5,471 nt of DNA from Thermoplasmatales archaeon ex4484_36 (GTDB taxonomy: Archaea; Thermoplasmatota; Penumbrarchaeia; Penumbrarchaeales; EX4484-36), in the NCBI GenBank assembly GCA_002254765.1, contig NJDV01000089.1, positions 1-5,471 on the forward strand, written 5' to 3'. Position 1 is the first letter of the stretch. Each line of letters opens with the position of its first letter. The notes below the pieces were generated by a model. That model saw only the letters and a list, made by a program, of their open reading frames with translations. It ran no database searches and was not told where the DNA came from. Shown piece by piece: positions 1-5,366 of the stretch. Position numbers and translations under genes: made by a program.

Positions 1-321
1 CACATTGATGAGAACACAAGCCTTCAGGAGGCGGTGAGGATGGCCTCCACGGTGCAGTGGGAGATCAACGTTGAGGAGGTCAAGGAGAAGAAGGCGCCCA
101 TTTATCTCCTGGTGGGGGGTGTTATCCTCCTAGCCCTGGGTGTGGCGTTGATAATAAGGGCCAAAATATTGAAGGAAAAGGCTGCCGAGGAGGCTTTCAG
201 GGAGGAGATAAAAAAAGAAGAGAGGGGGGGTGGGCCCCGGGGGGAGAGTGTCCGCCCGGAGGTCCACCGAGGCAGTACGGATGACCGCCCGGAGAGGTGG
301 AGCACCGACGGATGGAGGTAG
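1..321 (+). CDS. 3' end of a single-pass membrane protein of unknown function (5'-partial)
   Basis: I do not recognise this protein. The frame is open from base 1 to a TAG at 319-321, so it is probably the C-terminal end of a gene starting outside the window. A GTG at 34 and an ATG at 40 could also start a short protein; GGAGG at 27-31 sits 8 bases before the ATG, so an internal start cannot be excluded. Counting from the GTG, residues 23-42 (PIYLLVGGVILLALGVALII) form one clear transmembrane helix preceded by a charged stretch (VEEVKEKK). It is followed by RAK and a highly charged helix rich in Lys and Glu, which suggests a C-terminal anchor with a cytoplasmic tail. The last 30 residues are low-complexity, rich in Gly, Arg, Asp and Trp, and follow an A7 (210-216) and a G7 (224-230) run, so the true C-terminus may differ if either run is miscounted. 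It converges on the thermosome gene with only two bases between stops. Confidence 0.6.
   Translation, partial: HIDENTSLQEAVRMASTVQWEINVEEVKEKKAPIYLLVGGVILLALGVALIIRAKILKEKAAEEAFREEIKKEERGGGPRGESVRPEVHRGSTDDRPERWSTDGWR
208..219 (-). terminator. Possible oligo-T terminator for the thermosome gene
   Basis: The plus strand has seven A at 210-216, giving CTTCTTTTTTTATC on the minus strand about 108 bases past the thermosome stop. Archaeal transcription commonly ends at T-rich stretches on the non-template strand. It lies inside the convergent membrane-protein gene, so the two transcripts would overlap at their 3' ends. There is no stem next to it and no transcript evidence. Confidence 0.3.
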
Positions 322-323
322 CC

Positions 324-1070
324 TCAGTACTCCATTCCGCCCATCTCCCCACCCATACCGCCGCCCCCGCCGCCCTTGGGCGGCTCCGTCTGCTTCGCTG
401 CTATTATGTCGTCTATTCTCAGGATCATGTTGGTTGTCTCCGTGGCCGACTGTATAGCCTGCACCCCCACCCTCAGAGGCTCTATCACGTGGAGCTTTAC
501 CATGTCCTCTATCTCTCCGGTATAGACGTTGAGGCCATGGTGCTTCTTCCCCTCAGAATGGGCCTTTCTGAGCTCTATGAGGGTGTTTATCGGGTCAAGT
601 CCGGCGTTCTCCGCAAGGGTCTTGGGGATGACCTCAAGCGCCTCTGCGAAGGCCACAACGGCCATCTCCTCTCTGCCGCCGACCTCAACGGCGTACTTCT
701 TGAGCTCCTTAGCCAGCTCAATGGCAGTGGCGCCTCCGCCGGCGGTCATCTTGCTGTCCTCAAGGGCCACGGCCACCACAGATATGGCGTCCACCACGGA
801 GCGCTCGATCTCATCAATTACGTGCTCGGAGCCGCCTCTCACCAGGATGGTCACCGCCTTGGCGCCTCTGCAACCAGTGACGAAGGTCATCTTGTCGCCG
901 CCGATCTTGCGCTCCTCCACGAGCTCAGCCTTGCCCAGGTCCTCATCGGTGAGGTCGTCTAGGTTGCTCACGATGGTGCCGCCGGTTGCCTTTGCAAGCT
1001 TTTCCATATCGGACTTCTTCACCCTTCTGACAGCGTAGATGCCTGCCTTTGCAAGGAAGTGCTGGGCCAT
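324..1070 (-). CDS. Thermosome subunit, C-terminal fragment of a frameshifted gene
   Basis: This is the second half of a group II chaperonin subunit: the rest of the apical domain, then the C-terminal intermediate and equatorial domains. Family signatures seen are [20 protein letters not shown], the [11 protein letters not shown] stretch, [63 protein letters not shown] and a Gly/Met-rich tail ending MGGMEY, typical of archaeal thermosomes. Similarity to the family continues upstream of the ATG at 1070 through GIDD (to base 1082), so this ATG is only an internal Met of the original protein. AAGGG at 1081-1085 (read on the minus strand) lies about 10 bases before the ATG and could allow weak reinitiation. 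Alone it lacks the N-terminal ATP-binding half, so it should not fold into a working subunit. See the 5' fragment and the junction entry. Confidence 0.95.
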   Translation of the reverse strand: MAQHFLAKAGIYAVRRVKKSDMEKLAKATGGTIVSNLDDLTDEDLGKAELVEERKIGGDKMTFVTGCRGAKAVTILVRGGSEHVIDEIERSVVDAISVVAVALEDSKMTAGGGATAIELAKELKKYAVEVGGREEMAVVAFAEALEVIPKTLAENAGLDPINTLIELRKAHSEGKKHHGLNVYTGEIEDMVKLHVIEPLRVGVQAIQSATETTNMILRIDDIIAAKQTEPPKGGGGGGMGGEMGGMEY

Positions 1071-1909
1071 GTCGTCAATGCCCTTAGCATCTTCTCTTCC
1101 TCGTTCAGGAAGGCCTGGAGCTGCTCGGGGCTGGTGATGTTGATCTTCGCATCCACTTCTGTCTTTTTGATCTCAAGGGCTGCGTTCAGAAGGGCTATTT
1201 TAGCCTCCTTCACATAGGAGGGCATGTTCTCATGCACCCTCTCCTTGTCAAGTACTATGCCCTCTATGAGCTCAGTGTCGGATATGGACCCTCCCTGCTT
1301 CTTCTCTATCTTTATGTTGTCTTTGTCCACCTTTATCTTACCGTCCCTCTCCTCCGCCACCATCTTCACCGCTTTTACGGCAATCTCTGCAAGCTTGTCC
1401 TTGACCACCGAAGCGCTCTTTCCCGTCATGGAGGTCTTAGCTAGATTTTTCAAAGTCTCCTCGTCTTCGGGCTTCACCTCAAGTGCTACCTTTTTCAATA
1501 TCTCAATAGCCTTTTCGGAGGCTAGGCGGTACCCCTCAGTGATTATAGTGGGGTGAACGTTCTGCTCAATGAGGGTTTCCGCCCTCTTGAGGAGCTCACC
1601 CGCAAGGATCACTGCCGTTGTGGTCCCGTCGCCACACTGCTCATCCTGCGTTTTCGCTATCTCTATGATCATCTTGGCCGCTGGGTGCTCAACGTCTATC
1701 TCCTTGAGGATTGTGACACCGTCGTTGGTAATTACCACATCCCCCAGGGAGTCAACGAGCATCTTATCCATGCCCCTTGGGCCAAGCGTCGTTCTCACTG
1801 CGTCGGCTATAGCCTTTGCCGCTGCAATGTTGTTGATCTGTGCGCTCTTTCCACTCTCCCTTTTTGTTCCTTCTTTCAGTATCAGTATTGGCGTTCCACC
1901 TGGGATCAT
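1019..1909 (-). CDS. Thermosome subunit, N-terminal fragment of a frameshifted gene
   Basis: The thermosome is the archaeal cytosolic group II chaperonin, a double-ring ATP-driven protein-folding machine related to eukaryotic CCT. This fragment has the N-terminal equatorial and intermediate domains and the start of the apical domain: [13 protein letters not shown] near the N-terminus, [38 protein letters not shown], the nucleotide-site motif [16 protein letters not shown], and [18 protein letters not shown]. After that, homology stops and 20 unrelated residues (starting ALTTWPS) run to a stop at 1019. I chose ATG 1909 (MIPGGTPIL) because GAGGTGA lies about 6 bases before it; an in-frame GTG at 1918 would add three residues but overlaps that site. 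Native residues number about 276 from this start. With the 18 missing residues and the 3' part the total is about 546, normal for the family. Either a pseudogene, a recent mutation, or an assembly error. Confidence 0.95.
   Translation of the reverse strand: MIPGGTPILILKEGTKRESGKSAQINNIAAAKAIADAVRTTLGPRGMDKMLVDSLGDVVITNDGVTILKEIDVEHPAAKMIIEIAKTQDEQCGDGTTTAVILAGELLKRAETLIEQNVHPTIITEGYRLASEKAIEILKKVALEVKPEDEETLKNLAKTSMTGKSASVVKDKLAEIAVKAVKMVAEERDGKIKVDKDNIKIEKKQGGSISDTELIEGIVLDKERVHENMPSYVKEAKIALLNAALEIKKTEVDAKINITSPEQLQAFLNEEEKMLRALTTWPSTSLQRQASTLSEG
1080..1087 (-). other. Deletion junction in the thermosome gene
   Basis: On the minus strand the sequence passes from ATG CTA AGG (end of the normal EEEKML(R) segment) directly into GGC ATT GAC GAC ATG (GIDDM), in another frame. 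Archaeal thermosomes normally have about 18 residues between these points, including a GANVV.CQK strand. The net loss is therefore near 55 nt, a length of the form 3n+1. The junction contains AAGGG. An AAGGG ending the CTA-AGG-G codons and another at AAG-GGC (Lys-Gly) could have recombined, which explains both the loss and the shift. The ancestral repeat is inferred from family codons, not seen. Confidence 0.8.
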
Positions 1910-1921
1910 TGCGATCACCTC

Positions 1922-1952
1922 GGTTTAGGGGTAAATTGTTCTTCTATATAAG
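1922..1952 (-). promoter_or_regulatory. Thermosome promoter (TATA box)
   Basis: Reading the minus strand, CTTATATA (1952-1945) matches an archaeal TATA box. The usual offset of about 26 bases puts the transcript start near 1922, leaving a short leader of about 12 bases that carries the GAGGTGA ribosome site before ATG 1909. AAACCC just upstream of the TATA is a weak BRE match, and it is part of the palindrome described separately. Confidence 0.65.
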
Positions 1953-1970
1953 GGTTTCCCGGGAACCCCT
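1951..1970. repeat. 20-bp near-perfect palindrome, candidate operator of the thermosome gene
   Basis: The ten bases AGGGTTTCCC are followed directly by GGGAACCCCT; nine of the ten mirrored pairs are complementary (one T/C mismatch). It abuts and partly covers the TATA/BRE of the thermosome promoter, the position expected of a site where a dimeric regulator blocks TBP/TFB. Archaeal chaperonin genes are commonly heat-shock controlled by such repressors. No particular regulator is identified, and the high G+C of the region makes palindromes easier to find. Confidence 0.45.
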
Positions 1971-2041
1971 CCCCCACCCTTATCTCACGCCTGTGAGGTT
2001 ACTCTCATAAAGAGGACAAGAGGCGGCTGTCTGCTGAAAAG

Positions 2042-2056
2042 GCCGCTTGAAGCGGC
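2042..2056. repeat. Inverted repeat GCCGCTT-G-AAGCGGC
   Basis: Two perfect 7-base arms flank a single G. It lies between the thermosome and RHH promoters, about 35 bases upstream of the RHH-gene BRE. The one-base centre is too short for an RNA hairpin loop without opening two pairs, so a DNA-binding site for a dimeric protein is the simpler reading. Function unknown. Confidence 0.4.
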
Positions 2057-2065
2057 TCACCCCCT

Positions 2066-2081
2066 CCCCGGGGGCCCGGGG
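2066..2081. repeat. GC-only inverted repeat CCCCGGG-GG-CCCGGGG
   Basis: Perfect 7-base arms around GG, inside a G/C-only stretch at 2066-2083 just upstream of the RHH-gene BRE and TATA. It contains two CCCGGG hexamers; a third lies at the centre of the palindrome at 1951-1970. It could be a binding site, or only a reflection of G/C-run-rich sequence, since runs of this type occur elsewhere in the window (for example near 5431 and 4507). Confidence 0.35.
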
Positions 2082-2082
2082 G

Positions 2083-2121
2083 GAAGAAAGTTTAATATAC
2101 CCCCTAATACATACACCATAC
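2083..2121 (+). promoter_or_regulatory. Promoter of the RHH gene pair (BRE + TATA)
   Basis: GAAGAAAG (2083-2090) is a good purine-rich BRE and is followed at once by TTTAATATA (2091-2099), a good TATA box. The usual spacing predicts initiation near 2121. The start codon is at 2187, so the mRNA would have a leader of about 65 bases, long for this window, containing the inverted repeats at 2128-2155. Confidence 0.65.
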
Positions 2122-2127
2122 GTAAAG

Positions 2128-2155
2128 GCCGAAATGAAATACATTAGTATTCGGC
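2128..2155 (+). repeat. Inverted repeats in the RHH-gene leader
   Basis: GCCGAA (2128-2133) pairs with TTCGGC (2150-2155) around a 16-base spacer, and within it AATAC (2138-2142) pairs with GTATT (2147-2151) around ATTA. The two stems overlap by two bases, so as RNA they compete. As DNA, the outer repeat resembles the paired half-sites bound by tetrameric RHH regulators. It lies just after the predicted transcript start, suitable for autorepression. No binding evidence. Confidence 0.4.
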
Positions 2156-2186
2156 TAGGAAAAAACACGTCAAAGGGGATGGGATC

Positions 2187-2564
2187 TTGACAGAGCCCAA
2201 CATAGCAACCGTCCGCCTGGACCCTGAGGTCCTCTCTGAGCTCGACCGGAGGGTTCAGGCGGGCGAGTTCAAAACCCGTTCTGATGGGATAAAGAGTGCC
2301 ATCAATTTCTACCTTAAGTTCAAAAGCGAGGAGGAGAGAGGGTACGTTCACCTCACAGTACCCGTGGGTCTGGGGGAGTGGGCCGAGGAGATTCTTGTAG
2401 ACCACGGCAGATATTCCTCTCTGCAGAGCCTCCTGGAGAGCGCCTTGAATATGGGGCTTAAGGCCATGGAGCTGGAGCTCTCGGAGGTTGAAGAGCTCAG
2501 GAGGAAGAGAAGCGAGAATCAGCTCAACCGCAAACTTATGAGAGAGGGATTGAAGGAGGATTAG
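2187..2564 (+). CDS. Putative tandem ribbon-helix-helix DNA-binding regulator
   Basis: 125 residues, cytoplasmic. Residues 6-45 (strand IATVRLD, helix, GEFKTRSDGI turn, second helix to NFYLKF) form a typical CopG/Arc-type RHH unit. Such units dimerise and place the strand in the DNA major groove. Residues 53-94 look like a second unit: strand YVHLTVP, a helix containing EWAEEIL, a HGRYSS turn matching GEFKTRS, and the helix LQSLLESALNMGL. The two align over about 36 residues with one gap. A charged, probably helical tail (95-125) follows. The TTG at 2187 is the only reasonable start: the ATG at 2179 is out of frame and stops at once, and GGGG at 2175-2178 can act as ribosome site. NikR-type regulators also begin with an RHH, but the His/Cys nickel ligands are absent. 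Likely represses its own promoter, whose leader holds matching repeats. The first RHH is secure; the second is inferred. Confidence 0.85.
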   Translation: MTEPNIATVRLDPEVLSELDRRVQAGEFKTRSDGIKSAINFYLKFKSEEERGYVHLTVPVGLGEWAEEILVDHGRYSSLQSLLESALNMGLKAMELELSEVEELRRKRSENQLNRKLMREGLKED

Positions 2565-2566
2565 AT

Positions 2567-2782
2567 ATGAGGATGAAGGACGCAAAGGGGTCAATATCTG
2601 GAAACGTTGATATTGAGAGAGTGAAATACTGGAAGGAGAGTCTGGACGCTGTATACAGGTACCTTGAATCCACCCGGGGAAAGCCTGAACATCTCCTAGC
2701 TAAGGCTTTGTACATAGAGATGCAGGACCTTGTGGAGAGCAGCCTCCCCCCAGAGATGGAGCACTACCTCTACCGCTGCTAG
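2567..2782 (+). CDS. Small hypothetical protein in operon with the RHH regulator
   Basis: I do not recognise this 71-residue protein. It begins two bases after the regulator's stop, with a strong AGGAGG (2554-2559) seven bases before the ATG, so it is almost certainly real and cotranslated. A short polar N-terminus (1-13) is followed by two predicted amphipathic helices, about 15-35 (IERVKYWKESLDAVYRYLES) and 39-58 (KPEHLLAKALYIEMQDLVES), then LPPEMEHYLYRC. There is no membrane segment, signal peptide or metal motif. The position behind an RHH gene is like that of a toxin after its antitoxin, but it shows no RelE, PIN, MazF or HEPN motif. A cofactor or adaptor of the regulator is equally possible. 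Its TAG stop (2780-2782) overlaps the nitroreductase stop on the other strand. Confidence 0.75.
   Translation: MRMKDAKGSISGNVDIERVKYWKESLDAVYRYLESTRGKPEHLLAKALYIEMQDLVESSLPPEMEHYLYRC
2779..2782. other. Shared CTAG: stop codons of two convergent genes
   Basis: The palindrome CTAG gives TAG on the plus strand (2780-2782, end of the 71-residue gene) and TAG on the minus strand (2781-2779, end of the nitroreductase gene). The two coding regions thus share two base pairs and leave no intergenic space, so each transcript must end inside the other gene. Confidence 0.9.
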
Positions 2783-3243
2783 GGCTGGGCAGGGTAGCCC
2801 ACGCATATCATGGCAGTTGGTCTCAGGTGGGGTGGAAGAGAGAGGATTCTTTTTACTTCCTCTTCCCTGAATGCCCCCACCCACACTCCCCCAAGCCCCA
2901 GATCCACAGCTTTTAGAAGTATGTTTTCTGCCGAGGCAGCCACATCCTGTATTGTGTACAGTTCAACCCCCCTCCTGCCGTAGGGCCTGATTCTTTTAAG
3001 GTCGCAACAGCAGACGATGACTACCGGTGCCTCCTCAACGAAACTCTGATCCAGGGCCGCCTCTCTCAGCCTTCTTTTCGTCTCCCTGTCCCGCACCACC
3101 ACGAAATGCCTCGCATTTAAACCACCGGCGCTGGGCGCCCTCTCGGCAGCCCACAGAAGCGCCTCAACCTTCTCAGGCTCCACATCCTGGGGCGAGAAAC
3201 TCCTCACGGACCTTCTTCTTCTTAAGACCTCATCTAGCTCCAT
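2779..3243 (-). CDS. Nitroreductase-family flavoprotein (short form)
   Basis: 154 residues, cytoplasmic. Family members bind FMN and use NAD(P)H to reduce nitro compounds, quinones, flavins or other acceptors; the natural substrate here is unknown. Visible signatures are RRRRSVRSF (8-16, FMN phosphate contact), ERAPSAGGLNARHFVVV (34-50), the helix IQDVAASAENILLKAVDLGL and GGVWVGAF (98-125), and LPPHLRPTAMICVGYP near the end. It stops just after GYPAQP, without the 15-25 residue tail many relatives carry, and has three adjacent cysteines (78-80) in a buried-looking strand (VVIVCCCDLK). The ATG at 3243 has a strong AGGAGGTG site upstream, located inside the end of hutI; the 14-base overlap with hutI suggests translational coupling. 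A role linked to histidine breakdown is not evident. Confidence 0.9.
   Translation of the reverse strand: MELDEVLRRRRSVRSFSPQDVEPEKVEALLWAAERAPSAGGLNARHFVVVRDRETKRRLREAALDQSFVEEAPVVIVCCCDLKRIRPYGRRGVELYTIQDVAASAENILLKAVDLGLGGVWVGAFREEEVKRILSLPPHLRPTAMICVGYPAQP
2847..2860 (+). terminator. Possible T-rich terminator of the RHH gene pair
   Basis: TTCTTTTTACTTCC on the plus strand, about 65 bases after the stop of the 71-residue gene and inside the opposing nitroreductase gene. T-rich, stem-free sites of this kind end archaeal transcripts. Pyrimidine-rich stretches are frequent opposite leftward genes, so this is weak. Confidence 0.25.
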
Positions 3244-4402
3244 TTACCCACCTCCTAACCACTTTTCCCCCTTTTACCACAACCCTGATGGGGTCATATC
3301 CCAGCCTGTAGAGTGCCTCTGTGAAGCTTTTCACCTCGAGCAGGACGAGGTCTGCAGGGAGCCCCTCCTCCACCATGCCTCTCTGCGGCTCTGCAATGGC
3401 CTTTGCTGCGTTCACTGTGAGCGCTTTGAGTACATCCTCAGGCATCATCCGCATCTTGAACACGGCTAGCTGGGCCACGAAGAAGGGGTTCTGAAGCGGG
3501 CAGTTGGGATTGAAATCCGTAGCTAGCGCTACAGGAAGTCCAGCATCCAGCATTCTCCTTGCATCGGGGTAGTGTGGGAGAAACGTAGTGAAGACCGTCC
3601 CCGGGAGGAGGACGGGGACTGTTCCGTGCTCTGCCATGGCTTGGAGGTCCTCTTCCTCCGAGAGGAGCAGGTGGTCGGCAGAGGTTGCCCCCAGCTCTGC
3701 CGCCATCCTTGTCGCTCCCAGATTCTCAAGCTCATCTGAGTGTATTTTGAGAAGCAGCCCGTGCTTCTTTCCCGCACGGAGAATCTCCTCCGCCTCCTCC
3801 AACGTGTACACGCCCCTGTCGCAGAAGACGTCTACAAAGCGTGCTAGTCCCCTCTCCGCCACATAAGGTATCATCACATCGGTGAGGAAGGAGACGTACT
3901 CCTCTCTCTTATCGCTGTACTCGGGGGGTATTATGTGGGCTCCGAGGAAGGTGGTGACCACATCCGAGAGGGTCTCCACTTCAAGAGCGGCCTGAAGCTG
4001 CTTGACCTCCGTGTCCCTGTCCATGCCGTACCCACTCTTCACCTCCAGCGTAGTCACCCCCCACCTCATGAACTCCCCTATCCTCTCTCGGAGAAGCTTT
4101 GCTATCCCCCCTCCAGAGGACAGTATCTCAAGATAGCTTAGGCCTTTCAGCTTCATCAGCAGTTCATCGGTCCTGTCCCCGGCGAAGACGGCGTGGGTGT
4201 GGGGGTCCACGATCCCGGGGATAGCTACCATGCCGCCGGCGTCCAGCACCTTGGCGGCATCTGTGGCGGGGGTGAGCGGCCTCTCTGAGATATCAGAGAA
4301 GACCCCCCCCTCTATACGGACCGAGGCGTTCTCAAACACCTCAACTTCCCCCTCCCGGGGGCGATAGAGTTTTCCTATGTTGTTTATTATGAGCTCGGCC
4401 AT
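3230..4402 (-). CDS. hutI: Imidazolonepropionase
   Basis: Hydrolyses 4-imidazolone-5-propanoate to N-formimidoyl-L-glutamate, the third step of histidine degradation; a cytoplasmic metal-dependent amidohydrolase. From ATG 4402 it has 390 residues. Metal and substrate residues known from bacterial HutI are present: H68 and H70 in DPHTH, R77 in FAGDR, Y125 in KSGYG, H156 in LGAHIIPPEY, H221 and E224 in KIHSDEL, H244 in SADHL, D296 and N298 in ATDFNPN. FNPN in place of the bacterial NPGTS-type loop resembles the animal AMDHD1 form. I prefer ATG 4402 over the in-frame start at 4438 because GAGGTGGTGAG directly precedes it, II(N)N follows as in relatives, and it sits one base after the upstream stop. 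Between GGGI (97-100) and GVTT it has 14 residues where relatives have about 29, so the usual TV..TR.A..EEL stretch is gone without a frameshift. No hutH, hutU or other hut gene is in the window. Confidence 0.93.
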   Translation of the reverse strand: MAELIINNIGKLYRPREGEVEVFENASVRIEGGVFSDISERPLTPATDAAKVLDAGGMVAIPGIVDPHTHAVFAGDRTDELLMKLKGLSYLEILSSGGGIAKLLRERIGEFMRWGVTTLEVKSGYGMDRDTEVKQLQAALEVETLSDVVTTFLGAHIIPPEYSDKREEYVSFLTDVMIPYVAERGLARFVDVFCDRGVYTLEEAEEILRAGKKHGLLLKIHSDELENLGATRMAAELGATSADHLLLSEEEDLQAMAEHGTVPVLLPGTVFTTFLPHYPDARRMLDAGLPVALATDFNPNCPLQNPFFVAQLAVFKMRMMPEDVLKALTVNAAKAIAEPQRGMVEEGLPADLVLLEVKSFTEALYRLGYDPIRVVVKGGKVVRRWVNGAR

Positions 4403-4403
4403 C

Positions 4404-5366
4404 TCACCACCTCGCTGCGCAGCGGTGAGCCCTCTCAACGGGCTCCCCCCCTATTATATCGGCTGCCTTTAAATATATCTTGAGAGAGCCTTCAAGCCCC
4501 ACCCCCCACCCCGGGGAGATGTAAATGTATCTCCTTCCCCTTTTCTTGATCACGCTCTTCTTGACTGCCCAGCCTCTCTGCTCCCCGGCCAAGAATACAG
4601 CCTCTATCTCCTTTTCTTTTCTGTGCCCCCCCACCAGCAAGCTCTTGGCGACCCCGATGGAGGGTACCCTAAGGAGGCTTCCTAGGTGTGTGGCGAGACC
4701 ACTTCCCCGCGGGTGGAGAACACCGTGCCCGTCAAGGAGTATCACATCAGGCTTCAGTTGGTGCTCATCCATCATCTGGGCGATGAGCACTCCCTCCCTG
4801 AAAAATAGGTAGCCGGGGACGTAAGGGAAGAGGACCTCCGTCTCCACTTTCACCTCCTCCACGTCCCCCCTCCCGAAGAGGACCCCACATATCAAGGCCC
4901 TTCTGCCGGCGTAGCTCACGTCAACCGAAAGAAAGCTCTCGGCGTCATGCACTTGGGGGGTATGCATATCCGCTGCGGCCTTCTTCTGGAGCTCTCTTAG
5001 GGCTGTGAGGACAGCGGAGATGGAGAAATCCTTCCATACCCTTGAGGGGAGATCACCCACTCTTCCCTCCTTCACTTCTACACCCTCTCTCATCAGGGCC
5101 TCCCTGCACTCCTCCCTGATCCATCCATCGGATCTGACGAACCTGTGGAGAGGAACATTCTCCGGCACCCTGCTGAAGGGGTCACCCAACCTCTTTATCT
5201 CCTCCAGCACCCCGGGGAGGGCCCTCGCCGCCCCCCTGTCCCCAAGGGCTTCTGCGAGGTCTCCGTAGGTGGCAACCGCCCCCCGGGGAACGGACATTGC
5301 CCCCCTTTTCACCTCCATCCAGAAAGTCTCAAGGAGCTTTACAATCTGCTCCAGGTCTTGTCGCAT
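4404..5366 (-). CDS. nfi: AGT-like (alkyltransferase-like) / endonuclease V fusion DNA-repair protein
   Basis: 320 residues, two domains. Residues about 13-105 match the DNA-binding domain of O6-alkylguanine-DNA alkyltransferases: SVPRGAVATYGDLAEALG, the arginine-finger region AARALPG (R48) and VPLHRFVRSDGWI. The acceptor Cys of PCHR is Leu (L73), so direct alkyl transfer is not expected; alkyltransferase-like proteins with other replacements bind damaged guanine and flag it. Residues about 115-318 are endonuclease V, which cuts near deoxyinosine from adenine deamination: SVDVSY (D149), PYVPGYLFFRE (Y182 wedge, E191), LLDGHGVLHPR (D212, H218), SIGVAKS (K241), YISPGWG and EPVERAHR. All catalytic residues are present. 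Such fusions are known in Thermoplasma relatives, including one from Ferroplasma reported to have both activities. ATG 5366 has no ribosome site but lies about 26 bases from a TATA-like CTTTTATC, suggesting a leaderless mRNA. First gene of the operon; hutI starts one base after its stop. Confidence 0.93.
   Translation of the reverse strand: MRQDLEQIVKLLETFWMEVKRGAMSVPRGAVATYGDLAEALGDRGAARALPGVLEEIKRLGDPFSRVPENVPLHRFVRSDGWIREECREALMREGVEVKEGRVGDLPSRVWKDFSISAVLTALRELQKKAAADMHTPQVHDAESFLSVDVSYAGRRALICGVLFGRGDVEEVKVETEVLFPYVPGYLFFREGVLIAQMMDEHQLKPDVILLDGHGVLHPRGSGLATHLGSLLRVPSIGVAKSLLVGGHRKEKEIEAVFLAGEQRGWAVKKSVIKKRGRRYIYISPGWGVGLEGSLKIYLKAADIIGGEPVERAHRCAARW

Noticed and set aside
297..962. Long plus-strand open frame of 221 codons opposite the thermosome gene
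   Set aside because: It is the antisense of conserved thermosome codons, is His/Leu-rich with no family resemblance, and has no proper ribosome site. The opposite strand is unmistakably coding.
1019..1090. Programmed frameshift, intron or intein as explanation for the split thermosome
   Set aside because: Coding information is missing at the junction, not extra or merely out of frame, and there is no inserted sequence or clear slippery site with a downstream structure.
1553..1951. Plus-strand open frames opposite the start of the thermosome gene
   Set aside because: Mirror frames of the conserved chaperonin N-terminus; they run into the thermosome promoter and have no start signals.
1975..2085. 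Small RNA gene (C/D box or tRNA-like) in the intergenic region
   Set aside because: A CTGA occurs near 2034 but there is no RTGATGA box, and no tRNA arms can be drawn. The inverted repeats have centres of one or two bases, poor for RNA hairpins.
2101..2155. CRISPR-like or other repeat array
   Set aside because: Repeats are only four to seven bases and lie in one short promoter leader; there are no uniform repeats or spacers.
2187..2564. Assignment of the RHH protein as the nickel regulator NikR
   Set aside because: Length and N-terminal RHH are similar, but the His-X-His and Cys metal ligands of the NikR C-terminal domain are absent.
1980..2594. Minus-strand open frame of 204 codons opposite the RHH gene and its promoter
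   Set aside because: It crosses the promoter, leader repeats and the whole RHH gene, has no recognisable domain, and the plus strand has a good promoter, ribosome site and family motifs.
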